From: Astropecten irregularis
Lineage: Eukaryota > Echinodermata > Asteroidea > Paxillosida > Astropectinidae
Assembly: GCA_963971285.1 (NCBI GenBank)
Contig: OZ020261.1
Span: 5,149,983 to 5,213,982, forward strand
Length of the DNA: 64,000 bases
Direction of reading: 5' to 3'
How positions within the stretch are numbered: position 1 is the stretch's first letter; each line of letters starts with the position of its first letter. Below are positions 10,950-22,914 of this stretch, one piece after another. A program made the translations under genes and the position numbers. Under the pieces are notes generated by a model. The model ran no database searches, was not told the DNA's origin, and saw only the letters and a list, made by a program, of their open reading frames with translations.

Positions 10950-12955
10950 TGTATTTGTTGATCTATTCCGTCAATCTATAATACAATCATTACGATTTTA
11001 GGGAAATATTGTAATCGTGTGTTCAAAAAAAGACAGCCTTGGAAATTGACATTCATCTATTTTCATTAAGGGGCTGCTATTTGGATGACTTTTATTTATT
11101 TATCAGCTAGATACATGAATTTCCATAAGAGTGGCTTATCTTTAAGTTAAGGATTCAGTCGTGATCGAGCAAACCGTGCGTCGTGAGAATGCAACTTAAC
11201 TCTAATGTGAGCGCGATGTTTAAATGACGAACATGGAAAATAATTTAATGAACTTAAAGGGTCTATGCAATAGAAATATTATGGCTTGAACATGTGCCAA
11301 AAATAAATTGTTACATGGGCCTTTGATTTTACCCACTTCCTCGCACTGTTTCAGGGCTAACAACAGTTTTTTTTATGCTAATTATAATTTCCATATTCAT
11401 TAGCAAACTGTGATGTCATCTGGGTAACTGAGAGCAGTAATCCATTTGCTTTGTGCACAAAAAGTTGGGGTTGTTTTATAGGTTTGCTGACAAACCTTTT
11501 CCCCCAATGGGTTTTATTGTGCTGAATATGTCCCTTTCACTCAACTGGTGGTGTAATTTTTTTGACCAACCATTTCTGTGGGTCATGTTTGCCTCTTCAG
11601 TTGTTTATGTTTTTTCATTTTATTTTGGCTGTTGGTTCCCTACATGAGTATGCATGAAAATCCCCCATTTTGCTAAGCAGTTCAAAAGAAAACCAAATGC
11701 TGGTTTGAAACCAAAATAAGACTTGCCATTCATTATCTGTCAGTATATTCTCTGTCTGAAGGCAATAAAATAACCTGACTGAAAAAAGCACTGCATGAAC
11801 CCTTTAAATTAAGCTCTCTTCCAATCAGCGGTCATTTATTTGATGACGTCAGCTTATTGCTTCGGGCTGTCACGTGATATTGGCAGGCGATCTCTTCATT
11901 GCGCATGTCATTTGGTCAAAGTGGAATTGAAGTAAGTGGAATGGATAAAAAATATTAACAATATTGGTCAGGGAGTATAATGTCTATAAACATTGAGCTG
12001 CTGCATTTGTTTATAATAAGACTTTTTCTTCGAATCGTGTATTATGTCATTGCTCGTGCGCGCTCTCACAATGAATGTGCCTTTGTGTGGAAATAATACA
12101 ATTATGCACACATGACCTGTTTTTCTATAACCAACACTCTCTGTGTCGTGGTTGAGGATTGGACAGTCTGGCTGTGGAGGCAAATCCTCCACCAATCAGG
12201 AACTGTCTTAGAGACGCGTCCGGTGGGCTCCCCATGTATAATTATAGTAAAGTAGTATTGCGGGTCATAGTTACATGCAACAGGTCTGTCTTTGCAGCGT
12301 CTCGCACCAATCACATAATGTAGTGGAGAACCCCACGCTATTTACTATAAGCTTTGAAGCAAGCTTCCCAAACTTGCTAAGCTCATAAAAAATGTCATTT
12401 GCCATACATAAATCATGTAATACTGATCTATATTCACTCTATTAATCAACTCTATATAAGAAATGAACTGATGTAATTGCTCATCAGCCAAAATAGATTA
12501 ATAAATTCTTGTTGAATTCAATGCTAGGCAAATGTATAAAGCAATAGCCTCTCACATAATAGAATGCATATTTGGTGCATTGTGGAGACCGAGCACAAAA
12601 AGGTCGAATATGTCTCCACCAGGAAATTATTCAGATGTATATAGGACTCCACAAGGTTATCATAAAACGGATATAAGGAATTAACTCAAAGAGGAAGAAT
12701 TTCCAAGGTGTATACCTTATTTATTACGAAGAGAAGTAGTTTATAATAAGGGGAGTTCGGTAGAAATTTCAACCAGTAAAAGCGATTCTGGTTCAAATGG
12801 GAGCGATTTCAATTCTGCTCTTTGGAGAGTGTTCATTGGTTTACGAGAACAAAGCCATGTCTCCACAAGGATTACAAATACAACTGATCAGAGAGCACAT
12901 GCTAGGCACGTGTGTGCTTTATAGAAGTCCGTAAAACCGATCCCTTGTGGGATTG
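10950..12955. other. Intron 1, no recognised feature
   Basis: AT-rich sequence with short chance ORFs on both strands. No repeat structure or gene was seen. Confidence 0.3.
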
Positions 12956-12959
12956 TTAA

Positions 12960-13321
12960 AGGTAGTATCATACCTTGGTAAGAGACCAAAACAGAAATGT
13001 TCACAGATTTACGTATAACTTTCAGGGTATGAAGTTGGTGCTGGTAGAATCCTACCGTTACATTTTTCTGCCTGGAAATGGTGTATTTATCTAGAAATTA
13101 GTCAAACAACGACCGAAAATCTTTTTGATCTTTTAAAAGATCAAAAATAAAAGAGAAAAGACTTGAGAAATACCGTGGCCGTTTTTCACGATTTTCTCAA
13201 AAAAAAGTGGGCACCGTATGGGACTTAAATTTTCACAGATGACTGTGACTGTATCTTTCTTTATAATTTTTGCCCATGAATCTGTATTTCTTTGACATAA
13301 AAACAAAGTATGATACTACCT
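12960..13321 (-). mobile_element. TTAA MITE family 1, full-length copy (362 bp)
   Basis: Flanked by TTAA at 12956-12959 and 13322-13325. The terminal inverted repeats are AGGTAGTATCATACCTTGGT and its complement at the right end. The centre holds the palindrome GATCTTTTAAAAGATC. No coding capacity. Confidence 0.85.
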
Positions 13322-13664
13322 TTAAGCGAAATTTTCGACCGTACTCCAAAATTAATGAAAAACATCGGAATTAGGGCTCAGAAAATAATAATAATACGAG
13401 CCTGCATGATTGTATAGTTTCACGGTAGTATTACATAATCATACAGTTTCTGGTCCCTCGTTGGGGATCATAACTGGTAACGTTGTCGGTTGGTAAATCA
13501 ATGTTCGTCTAATTTCGCAACGTCTCTATGGAAACGTCTTCTAATGAGGCTTGGGTCTTAGAAAAGTATAGGAAATTAAATATTATCATCAAAATAAACA
13601 GAAAAAACGCAGTGTCCTAGATTTATCTAGTGGTATTGTCCTTCAATATTGATTTCTGTATTAT

Positions 13665-13940
13665 TATTATCATTATTAAACATTCCCCTAGGGTCGTGCA
13701 CAAAACATACCTATTTCTTACCATACTCCAAACCAATGGACATGAAATTGACAAATTTTCATTTTGAGAGCATCCTCTGTCTTCTATTAAAATATGGACT
13801 GTATAAAAATTCTTTAAAAGGTTGCTGGTACCTTAATTAGGGGGACATCGAAATATCTCCCTAATTCCCGAAGTCTCCCAAATGTTCACTTTTAGACGCT
13901 AAACTGTCTCCCTAAATAAATACCCTATTTGTAGACATCA
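13665..13940 (-). repeat. Dispersed repeat, inverted copy (GGGAGAC family)
   Basis: Reverse complement of the type at 35795-36045: AACCAATGGACATGAAATT, CTCTGTCTTCTATTAAAATA and CATCGAAATATCTCCCTAA match inverted blocks there. Confidence 0.55.
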
Positions 13941-13978
13941 TGATGTATATTGATATTTTATTGATATATTTATTGATA

Positions 13979-14151
13979 TTTTAAAGATAAAAAACAAAAG
14001 AGAAAAGACTTTAAAAATACTGCGGCTGATTTTCACTGTTTTCTCAAAAAGTGGGCACCGTATTCACAGAATGACTATTACTGTATTTTCCTTGATATTT
14101 TTGCCCATGAATGTGTATTTCTTTGACAAAAACCAAAGTATGATATTACCT
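13979..14151 (-). mobile_element. TTAA MITE family 1, right half
   Basis: Begins inside the element (AACAAAAGAGAAAAGACTTT) and runs to the terminus ACCAAAGTATGATATTACCT, followed by TTAA at 14152-14155. The left half is lost. Confidence 0.65.
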
Positions 14152-14720
14152 TTAATTCTAAATATCAGTTTCGTGGAAAGCTTGTGGAGACATATACACC
14201 TTTTGAATTTCCCTATGGGAACATATTGGTATATTCATCATAATGTGCTCAGTCACGTCATGGCACTAAACATGCGTTTGTATGAACAAAGCCATTCCAC
14301 AACGTCGCAACAAGAATACAAAATGTATGTAAAAATGGTTCAATCAATAATACAGGTAGCTTGCATTGTATGTAGGTTTGACCTCATTAGAAATGTGCAG
14401 CAAAGGGGATGTAAACCTGAATAGTGGAAATTTTACATAGGCCAAACCTTACACCACACATGTCATTATGGCAGAAGTTATTAGATCACACCAATATAAA
14501 AAAACAAAATCGACCTTTGTTTATACGGTCAATGGCTATATGTCCGTGCATTGGTCAACCCGGCGAACTTTTAGTCTTTGAACTTGAAATGATGGATTTT
14601 AATTGGGCATAATGGATTCAGTGCGAATTATTCCACAGTGTGATGGTGGGGATTAATTGAAATTAGATGTCAAAACAGCATAGTCTGTATTGAGTGGTAT
14701 CCATAATTGATTTTGCTTAA

Positions 14721-14885
14721 AGGTAAGTACAGGATTTGAAACGTACACAAACAGAAATGTTCACAGATTTACGTGTAATTTTCAGGGTATGAAAATGGTG
14801 CTGGTAGAAGCAAACCGTTAAAATATTGCCGGCCGAAAAAAACTGTATTTATCCAGAAATTAGTAAAACAAAGACCGAAAACAGT
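14721..14885 (-). mobile_element. TTAA MITE family 1, left half
   Basis: TTAA at 14717-14720, a diverged terminus, then the family 1 interior (ACAGAAATGTTCACAGATTT, GGGTATGAAAATGGTGCTGG, TATTTATCCAGAAATTAGTA). It breaks off where the next repeat begins. Confidence 0.6.
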
Positions 14886-15056
14886 TTGATTTCAGGGTAA
14901 GATCAAAACCATTATTTGTGTTTTATAAGAAAAATTGAGTCGGGTTGTCGCTTTTTTCTCAGATGTCCGGTTGAGCTCAAATGTTCACAGGCCTATTATG
15001 TCATGTACATATTTGATCAGACAAAGTGTGAGTGCTGTTCAGTCACCTTTACCAAC
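14886..15056 (+). repeat. Dispersed repeat (shared with 1-205)
   Basis: Second copy of the repeat at the left window edge, joined directly to the broken MITE at 14721-14885. Confidence 0.45.
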
Positions 15057-15691
15057 GTTGTAAACGTCCTTTAACAATACATAATTTATTGCTTTTGCTT
15101 AACAAAGCTGCCTACCCCATTTTCATCTACCTTAGTAGTTAATTGGTGAAAATTACCTTTTAAGCTATAAGGACAATAGATTGAAAGGTCGCAGATATTC
15201 CGAAGGTCAATATTTTTGCAACGGCTTTCTAATAGTTGCCAGCATACTGTCTCCATAATTTGAACTCGGAGGTAATAACTGCCAAATGGCATAAATATCG
15301 CCATAGCGGTTATACAGAAATGGATCGTCACTGCACACAAAGGGGAAGGCAGGACTGAAGCAAGTCTATGATACATGGGCTTCATTCTGCAAAATGCGTT
15401 AGTAGCAACATTAAATCATTATCCATAATCATTTGTGCAAACATTTTGATATTTTTCTCATTTGTAAAGTACTTATATTCCAACTTGAATTTAAGAAACG
15501 GAGGCTCAGGCTCCGTTTCAGGCTCCGGCTCCATTTCGCGAATCCATTCTGATATAACTGGCATACAAAATGGAGGTTTTTTGCTGCGGTTCTGAAGTAG
15601 ATTCTCTGGTTTGAAAAGGAAAACAGAGCTTCAGCTTCAGAGAAAAAACACAACCTGTATTTTCAGCATATGGATGCCAGAGCTGGAGCCT

Positions 15692-15936
15692 GGGGCCAAT
15701 TATTTTCATAAAACTGTTAAGCACAAACATTTGCTAAGCATGAAAATGTCTCGGCCAATAAAACAACCACCATTGAAAATTCCATTTGATATTCATGGTC
15801 AGCGAACAGCAGCCAAAGAAAAATCACAAGTGATACACAACACATGGACATTTCGTAGTTAACCCTGTTTTTATTAAGACAGAAATGTCATGCTTAGCAA
15901 ATTGTTGTGCTTAACAGTTTTATGAAATTGGCCCCT
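15692..15936 (+). mobile_element. Foldback element, GGGGCCAATT family, well-preserved copy
   Basis: It begins GGGGCCAATTATTTTCATAA and ends with the inverse, TTATGAAATTGGCCCC. Subterminal blocks ACTGTTAAGCACAAA and TTGTGCTTAACAGT pair. About 245 bp, no ORF of note. Confidence 0.75.
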
Positions 15937-16765
15937 GAGCTTAAGCCTTCGTTTCGCAAACTCCCTATGCCTTCTTAGTGCACTATGTGTACACCCAAAA
16001 CCACAACCGAGACACCATTACAGTATAGGCCTACACTTCACGCATGGTATTCTCGGCTACCCCCGCTCAAGCGTGTTTCATATGCCTCTCATTAGCGTTA
16101 CAATATTAATGAATATGCTCTCAATTATCATAAAATGTAGCGTTGGCAGCCTGCATACACGACGAGGCCACTCATCCGCTATGAAGGTCGACAAACAAGC
16201 AGACAATATAATACGCTCTGCACTAATGAGCCCAGTCAATAATAATGTGCAGCACGGTAGCGACTCTAATTAGCAATAAACATGATATACAATCAGCAAT
16301 ATTACAATAATAGATAGCAATATTGCCAACACGAGTATAATACTCCAGCTTGTAATAACAAACTATCTGTCTTTATGTATTTGCCTGCTATTATTCATCA
16401 ATGTTATTTTTGCAATGGCCTATGGGCTACCTCGCTACAATACACCCACGCCCAAAACACACGCTAACACTCCAGTAGACAATATCAAGATCACTTAATA
16501 ACATGCTTCGCTATTATACTATTTTATAATTTACAGCCCACGCGCGTACATGTTCGACCAAATGAATTGCCCAAGATACTCTTAACAGAGCCATAAACCT
16601 TGAGGCTTAATAATATAATGTAATTTCAATTTTAATACTATAACGTCAGCATGGCGTGTTTGAAATGGCATGGATGTATGGGCATGAACCCCGATGAAAC
16701 ACATTAACTTAGAGGAATCAGACAGAGCAGTGTGTAAGGTTTAAATTTAAAACACGGGAACTTTG
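15937..16765. other. Intron 1, no recognised feature
   Basis: AT-rich sequence with no gene or repeat that I can name. Confidence 0.3.
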
Positions 16766-16769
16766 TTCC

Positions 16770-17260
16770 AAACCGAGTCAAACCGAGTCAAACCGAGCCG
16801 AGACGAGGCAATCCCAGCCAAACCGAGCTGAAACGAACCGAGGCAAACCGAGCCAATCCGTACCTAACCGAGCCGAACCGAGCCGAGGCAAATTGAGCCA
16901 AAACCGAGCCTAATCGAACCGAACCGAGCCAAGCCGAGCCAAACTGAGCCAAACCGGGCACAGCCGAACCGAACCGAGCCAAGCCGAGCCAAACTGAGCC
17001 AAACCGAGCCCAACAGAACCGAACCGAGCCAAGCCGAGCCAATCTAAGCCAAACCGAGCCCAACCGAAACGAACCGAGCCAAGCCGAGCCAACACCGAGC
17101 ACAACCGAACCGAACCGAGCACAACCGAACCGAACCGAGCCAAGCCGAGCCAAACCGAGCCAAACCGAGCCAAACCGAGCACAACTGAACCGAACCGAAC
17201 CGAACCGAGCCAAGCTGAGCCAAACCTATCCGAATCATGCCGAAACGAAGCGAACCCAAG
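16770..17260 (+). repeat. Minisatellite of AACCGAGCC units
   Basis: Long run of 5, 10 and 15-bp variants of CCGAGCCAAA and CCGAACCGAG. Minus-strand ORFs here read as endless SVRFGSV/LGSVRFG repeats and are products of the repeat, not proteins. A C-run follows at 17267-17279. Confidence 0.92.
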
Positions 17261-17356
17261 CCCAGCCCCCCCCCCCCCCAAAAATGAATGAAATGAGCTG
17301 TTATTCAACGAAGACATTATCCAAGACGTTATGGCTAGCGAGACGAATCTATGTCT

Positions 17357-17402
17357 TCGATAAAGATCGTGCTATGATCGAAACGTCAGGCCTTCCTAAC
17401 TC
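17357..17402 (+). repeat. Short dispersed motif, GATC...AAACGTCAGGCC...CTAACTCC
   Basis: The block GATCGAAACGTCAGGCCTTC, followed by CTAACTCC, recurs at 22736-22783, 34940-35085 and 55372-55491. Confidence 0.5.
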
Positions 17403-17731
17403 CAAACATGTTTATATAATGTCAGGTCATTATTGGCCGTTGAGCAGTTTACAGCAGTTTATTACTTACATTGGTGTGATTATATAGCTTTGAGTTTGGG
17501 CCCTTTGCTGTCCACTATCGTTATCTTTATACGGTGTGCTATGCGTGTCAATATATGGCATCCTTTAATACACAGCAGATGTTTAATTAGATGATAAATC
17601 TCTTCAACCGCGAATGCTTGTTAATTAGATCCATCAATCATTACAAATAAAATCTACCCCTAAGTCAAATTTAGAAAAGACACGGACAGCTCTGTGTACA
17701 ATGAATATCAACGCTTATCACGTTATTCGAA

Positions 17732-18098
17732 AGGCACTATCATACTTTGGTAGCACACCGGATAAGAAATCTTTACAGATTTAGCTAAAACTTACAGGGT
17801 ATAAAGATGGTGATGGTAGAAACATACCGTTAACATTTCTCTTCCCGAAATGCTGTATTTTTTTTAAATTTTATTCAGACAAGAGTAAAACCATTGATCG
17901 AACACAAATCTGATCTTTTAAAGATCAAAACTAACGGTGCAAAGATTTTAGAAATACCATGGGCATTTTCACTGGTTTCTCATAAAGTGGGCACCGTATG
18001 GTACTGAAAATTTCACAGATGACTGTTACTGTATCTTCCTTGATATGTTTGCCCATGAATCTGCATTTCTTTGACAACAACCAAAGTATGATAATACA
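17732..18098 (-). mobile_element. TTAA MITE family 1, complete but diverged copy
   Basis: Left end 'GGCACTATCATACTTTGGTA', right end 'CCAAAGTATGATAATACAT'. The flanking TTAA sites have mutated. The right end abuts the next copy at 18104 through a single TTTA. Confidence 0.7.
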
Positions 18099-18103
18099 TT
18101 TAT

Positions 18104-18274
18104 AGGTAGTATCATACTTTGGTTTTTGTCAAAGAAGTACAGATTCATGGACAAAAATATCAAGGAAGATACAGTCACAGTCATCTGTGAAAATTTCAGT
18201 CCCATACGGTGACCACTTTTTGAGAAAACAGTGAAAAACGCCCAATGGCGGTATTTCTTTAATCTTGGATCTTT
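18104..18274 (+). mobile_element. TTAA MITE family 1, left half, abutting its neighbour
   Basis: AGGTAGTATCATACTTTGGT and the interior up to GGATCTTTTA, where family 2 sequence begins. Confidence 0.65.
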
Positions 18275-18502
18275 TACAGAACTGGTTTTTGCGACAAAAC
18301 CGTTGCTGACAGTGAAAGCACATTATATAATCCATCATATTCCTTAACTGACAAACCTGTAGAAGTTTCAGGTCAATCAGCCATCTGGGTCACGAGAAAA
18401 TAGCGATATGTTTTCTCCTATCATCACCATTATACTGTGTAAGCTTTATGTGAATCTGTGATCATGAAGTGTATTTTGATTTACCAATTCTGTACCATCC
18501 CT
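18275..18502 (-). mobile_element. TTAA MITE family 2, internally deleted copy
   Basis: Starts at ACAGAACTGGTTTTTGCGAC (part of the terminus) and ends ACCAATTCTGTACCATCCCT followed by TTAA at 18503-18506. The middle third found in other copies is missing. Confidence 0.65.
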
Positions 18503-18811
18503 TTAAACATACACATGAATGAGAGTGACTGACTAGGCCAACAAGTTGCCACGGCAACATAAAACAAGGACAAGGAACACAGACGTAAGGGCAAGGAAAG
18601 AAATTAATGATGATGCATTCACGAGCTAATTGGATTCAGACCAAGAAGACATTCCTGCTTTCCGTTGTCTGATGGTCCGCTCGACTCAACCCGGAACAAT
18701 CCGGATCTTATATCCGGATTATGTCCGTTGATTGACAAGCAAGGCACGGCTTTGCATTATTGTGGCTGTAGTCTTCACAAAGGACCTCGCATAATTAGGA
18801 CAAACCCTTTT

Positions 18812-18892
18812 GCTGGATCCGGACCAGACCGGATCCGAGATCCGGAACAGATCCGAGATCCGGAACAGATCCGGATCCAAGATCCGGTATCT
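18812..18892 (+). repeat. Minisatellite of GATCCGGAACA units
   Basis: Several copies of AGATCCGGAACAGATCC. The phrase GTATCTAGAATGTC occurs after the block and again about 40 bp later. Confidence 0.75.
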
Positions 18893-19316
18893 AGAATGTC
18901 GTTGAAAAAGGTAAAGGTAGGATCCAGTATCTAGAATGTCTTAAGCACCGAAATTTGCTTAAGCATCAACAACCTTGTTAAATAAAATCCGAGTAGGTAT
19001 ATGTAAACCAAAACACCTTATGAATGTTATGCTCAGCAAATAATGGCCGAATACAAGTCAAAAGCAGTAAACATTACATGAACACTTTGGTTGGTAATCC
19101 TGTTTGATCAAGGAAGGCTTTTGTGTGCTTATTTTAAGTATATTATAGACATGGACAACCACGTGTTGACTTATATCTCGTGTTAAAACTCCATGATAGT
19201 CCACAGAAGCAGACAAAAGGGAAATATAATATAAAATAATTTCCCTATCGGCCATTTTATGCAGTATAATTTACCAAATTCCTGCAGGAAATTAATATTA
19301 TTCCAGATTTACTTAA

Positions 19317-19673
19317 AGGTAGTATCATACTTTGGTTTTTGTCAAAGAAATACAGATTCATGGGCAAAAATATCAAGGAACATACAGTAAAAGTAATCTG
19401 TAAAAATTTCAGTTCCATACGGTGCCAACTTTTTTAGAAAACAGTGAAAAACGGCCACAGTATTTCTTAAGTCTTTTCTCTTTTATTTTTGATCTTTTAA
19501 AAGATCAAAAAGATTTTCGGTCGTTGTTTTATTAATTTCTGGATAAATACACCATTTCAGGCGGAAATATTTTAACGGTAGGTTTCTACCAGCATCATCT
19601 TCATACCCAGAAAGTTATACGTAAATCTATGAACATTTCTGTTTTTGTCTCTTACCAAAGTATGATACTACCT
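19317..19673 (+). mobile_element. TTAA MITE family 1, full-length copy (357 bp)
   Basis: TTAA at 19313-19316 and 19674-19677. Termini are AGGTAGTATCATACTTTGGT and its complement. Central palindrome GATCTTTTAAAAGATC. One of the best-preserved copies. Confidence 0.88.
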
Positions 19674-19679
19674 TTAAAC

Positions 19680-20290
19680 GGTAAAGACTGCCAGCAAAAC
19701 GGCGACCAATTATTATTTTTTTAAGTAAACCACGACCTGTTATCTTGAGTACCATTTCGACCGTACTGATTTCCAATGGTACAATCATCCCCTAAGTGAC
19801 AAAGTGTTTCTGCCTGATGAAATAAACTAAAGCTAATCAGCCGCTTGCTCATTCTTGTGCAAACGCGAATAGCAGCAATTTACATGCTTTGTCCATTAAC
19901 ATGGCGCCAATTGAGTTCATAACTAATGATGATATTATTACGATTCTATTTTCTATGAATGGCGTTCGACAGACACCGCCTCGGGCTACACGTTTTCCGC
20001 TGGCTAGAACTAAAATAACGAATTGATTTTTGTCCCCTTGAATGATTTCTATACGCCATGTGACTATACAACGGCAACGCTGTATGATGGTCTAGGTGTG
20101 TCTTTCATCAGCTAAGGTAGATGCATAACAGTGACATTAACAGTATTGACTTTAAATCCCGAGGGATTCGAAAAGAAAACTCGTCAACAGCCTCAAGGGA
20201 GACCTAAATACAAGGACAGATAAGCTGGTGATTTAGAAACAAAATCACAAAGAGTGAGGGCAAGGAATTATAGGTAATTGGTTCAAACAA
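19680..20290. other. Intron 1, no recognised feature
   Basis: Non-repetitive mixed sequence with no supported gene. Confidence 0.3.
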
Positions 20291-20295
20291 TTTTG

Positions 20296-20605
20296 ATATG
20301 CCCCCTAAAGATAAAAATATAATTATCTCTGAAGTGAGCTAGACACGAGCTTTACGCTGGTTGTGCAAGGCAAAACAAAATAGGATGCAAACGACACGTA
20401 AACAAGCAGACCTCGAATAATAGTCACCGCGGTTCATTGCCATAGTATTATATGCCCCCTAAAGATAAAAATATAATTATCTCTAAAAGTGAGCTAGCTA
20501 CGAGCAATTGCGCTGGTTGTGCAAGGCAAAACGGAATGGGATGCAAACGACACGTAAACACGCAGACCTCGAATAATAGTCACCGCGGTTCATTGCCAGA
20601 GCATT
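20296..20605 (+). repeat. Direct repeat of about 154 bp, two copies
   Basis: TATGCCCCCTAAAGATAAAA begins copies at 20296 and 20451. Both run through AATAATAGTCACCGCGGTTC. Differences are few, so the duplication looks recent. Confidence 0.85.
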
Positions 20606-20640
20606 TTTTAATCTTATAATGTTCACTTTCTCACTATTAA

Positions 20641-20775
20641 GGCCGTGTCACAAATCTCTGGCTGCGGCTGCAAATTACACACACACCTATGACAGCCACT
20701 AGCCATGGTGAATGAAGCCGTTTCCATAGACTTGTGTGTTATTTGCGGACGCAGCCAGAGATTTGTGACACGGCC
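20641..20775. mobile_element. Foldback MITE with GGCCGTGTC ends, copy 1
   Basis: It begins GGCCGTGTCACAAATCTCTG and ends with the inverse. The arms, including CTGGCTGCGGCTGCAAATTA, pair over about 45 bp. A second copy is at 44294-44428. Confidence 0.75.
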
Positions 20776-20920
20776 CGACTTCTGGTACTTGCATCTTTGG
20801 GCAAGACGCTTTGAACTACCCTGAAGCCTTTCCAGTGGTTCTGTGTGTTTGACATACAAATTTGGGATTTGCGAGCGACTTCAAAGGCAGTTCGTCCTCT
20901 CAAAATAATTATATCCGATC

Positions 20921-21080
20921 AGGGGCCGATTTCACTATTTAAACGCTTTGCGATCATAGCAAAATTAGCCCAAATCCATCGCTAAACGGAAAATCTATCG
21001 CTACTTTGCAGAGCTTTTTCCGTTTAGCAATGGATTTGGGCTTTAGCGATGATCGCAAAGCGTTAGTGAAATCGGCCCCT
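20921..21080. mobile_element. Foldback element, AGGGGCCGATTTCACT family
   Basis: It begins AGGGGCCGATTTCACTATTT and ends AGTGAAATCGGCCCCT. The arms (ACGCTTTGCGATCAT...) pair nearly throughout, leaving a short loop. Confidence 0.75.
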
Positions 21081-21380
21081 GGGGTCGATTTCACGCAGCT
21101 ATACAATCGGTCGTAACTCGTGTTACGAAGCATATAAACGCATCGTAGTGGGCCTATCCTACGCATGACTGCATGTAATGCATCAATAGCACTGGGCACT
21201 TGCGCTAAAAATAGCACCGAACATCAGACAAACATTGCAACCGGCCATGCAAATGTGTGGTGAGTGGGGGTATGTGTGCGCATGCATGCATGGTGTGACG
21301 TCATTAGTGCGGAACGCTATTTTAGTCCTACAAGTCTAGTGATTATAGTAAGTTACGATGAGTTTGTTGAAATTGACCCC
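21081..21380. mobile_element. Foldback element, GGGGTCGATTTCACG family, long copy
   Basis: It begins GGGGTCGATTTCACGCAG and ends TTGAAATTGACCCC. It directly abuts the foldback on its left and another on its right. Confidence 0.55.
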
Positions 21381-21403
21381 CAGGGGCCGATTTCACTAAC
21401 TAA

Positions 21404-21527
21404 CAGGGGCCGATTTCCATAGCTAAACAGAAAATCGACCGCTACTCTGTGTAGAATAAGTTACCGTGTATATAGCGATGGATTTGGGCATTATCGATGA
21501 TCGCAAAGCGTTAGTCAAATCAGCCCC
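21404..21527. mobile_element. Foldback element, AGGGGCCGATTTCACT family, second copy
   Basis: It begins AGGGGCCGATTTCCATAG and ends GTCAAATCAGCCCC. A stray extra terminus (AGGGGCCGATTTCACTAAC) lies just upstream at 21382. Confidence 0.6.
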
Positions 21528-21959
21528 AGTGCAATCACAAGTCTCGCCTCCCCAGACCCACGGCCGCTCCCTACTCCTTACTTATTATGAGATAAATTCC
21601 TCGTCGGCTAAAAGCTCTGACATTGAGAGGTGGCGTTAAAGAGACGCCCAGTAGACACGGCAGAGGGTTGTGTAGCCGTAAGACTGGAAGTAATCCTCCG
21701 TTTTTCCTAGATTCTTTCTTTTACGATTCACAAGGTTGCAGCTGCCACCAATTACACGGTGTAAGACAGCAAACAGCAGACCCGATCAGTGTACTCATCG
21801 ACAGAGGCGCTGCAAAGCTCACAAGCATTGCCACCTTTTTTCACGATCTGACACTGGCAGCAGTTTTGATACGGGAGGAATATAATACACCGCTTTCTTA
21901 TAGCTCTTATCACAATCAACGTATGATGTCTCGATGGGCATATTTATACTATTATCCCT

Positions 21960-22085
21960 GGGGTCAATTTCACGAAGCCCTACGATCGATCGTAACTCTA
22001 GTTACGAAGTATAACCTTTCGTATCCTACTGCAATACATCATACGTCCTATGATAAGTCACGATGAGTTTGGTGAAATCAACCCC
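21960..22085. mobile_element. Foldback element, GGGGTCGATTTCACG family
   Basis: It begins GGGGTCAATTTCACGAAG and ends GGTGAAATCAACCCC. Inner blocks CGATCGTAACT and AGTCACGATGAG are subterminal. Confidence 0.65.
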
Positions 22086-22179
22086 AGGTCATGAGGCTAC
22101 AATTATTACATTCCTGAAACAATCTCAACTCCATGGGAAGTATTACACACTGCCCCAGCTGCTGTATAAGGCGCACAAA

Positions 22180-22395
22180 GGCTAATCAATCACAAACTTT
22201 AAAAGCAATGTCAACCCTCAATGGTACCATTTACTCCTGGGTGAAGAGAAGCAATATGTAACAAAGCGTCTTGCACAAGGATGCAAGCACCACTAGAGAC
22301 CATGGATGGATTCGAACCCACAATCTGTAGATTGCCTGCAAGATCTTGAGTACGACACGTCAAACCACTAGGCCACAGCACCCCGCGCCAGGTTA
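22180..22395 (-). mobile_element. tRNA-derived SINE (minus strand)
   Basis: The reverse complement carries a tRNA-like head: GTGGCCTAGTGGTTTGACG (box A-like) and GGTTCGAATCC (box B, complement of 22308-22318). The acceptor ends do not pair, so it is not a working tRNA gene. The tail to about 22180 is less certain. Confidence 0.55.
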
Positions 22396-22735
22396 GAAAA
22401 CATCATTTAAGTGTATGAAAAGCATCATTGTGCTGGATTGCTCGTCGTGACTAAATTGATGAACGTGCATCTTTTCAAGTGTTGGTTTAACATCCGATTG
22501 GAGTGAATGATTATTGTTACCTTGATCGTAAAGGGTGTTAGGAACAAGTGTGAACATGCCAAGCGTTATGTTTACTAATGGCCTTGGAATTCACGAATAG
22601 ATCTCCGATTACACCTCCATTGAAACGTGTTCACATCACACAGTAACACCTTTCCCATTCGTGTAAAGATCACCGAAATAAGAGAATTGATTTAACAAGT
22701 TCGTAATTTCAATACGAAGTAATGAACTTTGCCTT

Positions 22736-22783
22736 CGATAAAGATCCTGCTAGGATCAAAACGCGTCAGGCCCTCCTAACTCT
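22736..22783 (+). repeat. Short dispersed motif, second copy
   Basis: GATCCTGCTAGGATCAAAAC, then GTCAGGCCCTCCTAACTC. The same motif is at 17357, 34940 and 55372. Confidence 0.5.
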
Positions 22784-22914
22784 ATTATAAGCAAGTTCGT
22801 AAATTGCTATCGCGAATCCGAAAATGCCTCGGTCAATACGGGTCACGTCACCCGGATCAGCCACCACACCCGGGCTAATCAAACGTTTGCTTTAATACGT
22901 TTAAATCGCCATCT

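Noticed and set aside
16788..17317. Long minus-strand ORFs rich in SVRFGS repeats (up to 141 codons)
   Set aside because: They come from the AACCGAGCC minisatellite, which is open in several frames at once.
21623..22066. 147-codon plus-strand ORF
   Set aside because: Its end lies in a GGGGTC foldback element; no motif, no supportive splice site, and the composition is not gene-like.
22298..22395. A functional tRNA gene on the minus strand
   Set aside because: Box B is good, but the acceptor arms do not pair; a SINE head is more likely. The same holds for 26345, 45861 and 49472.
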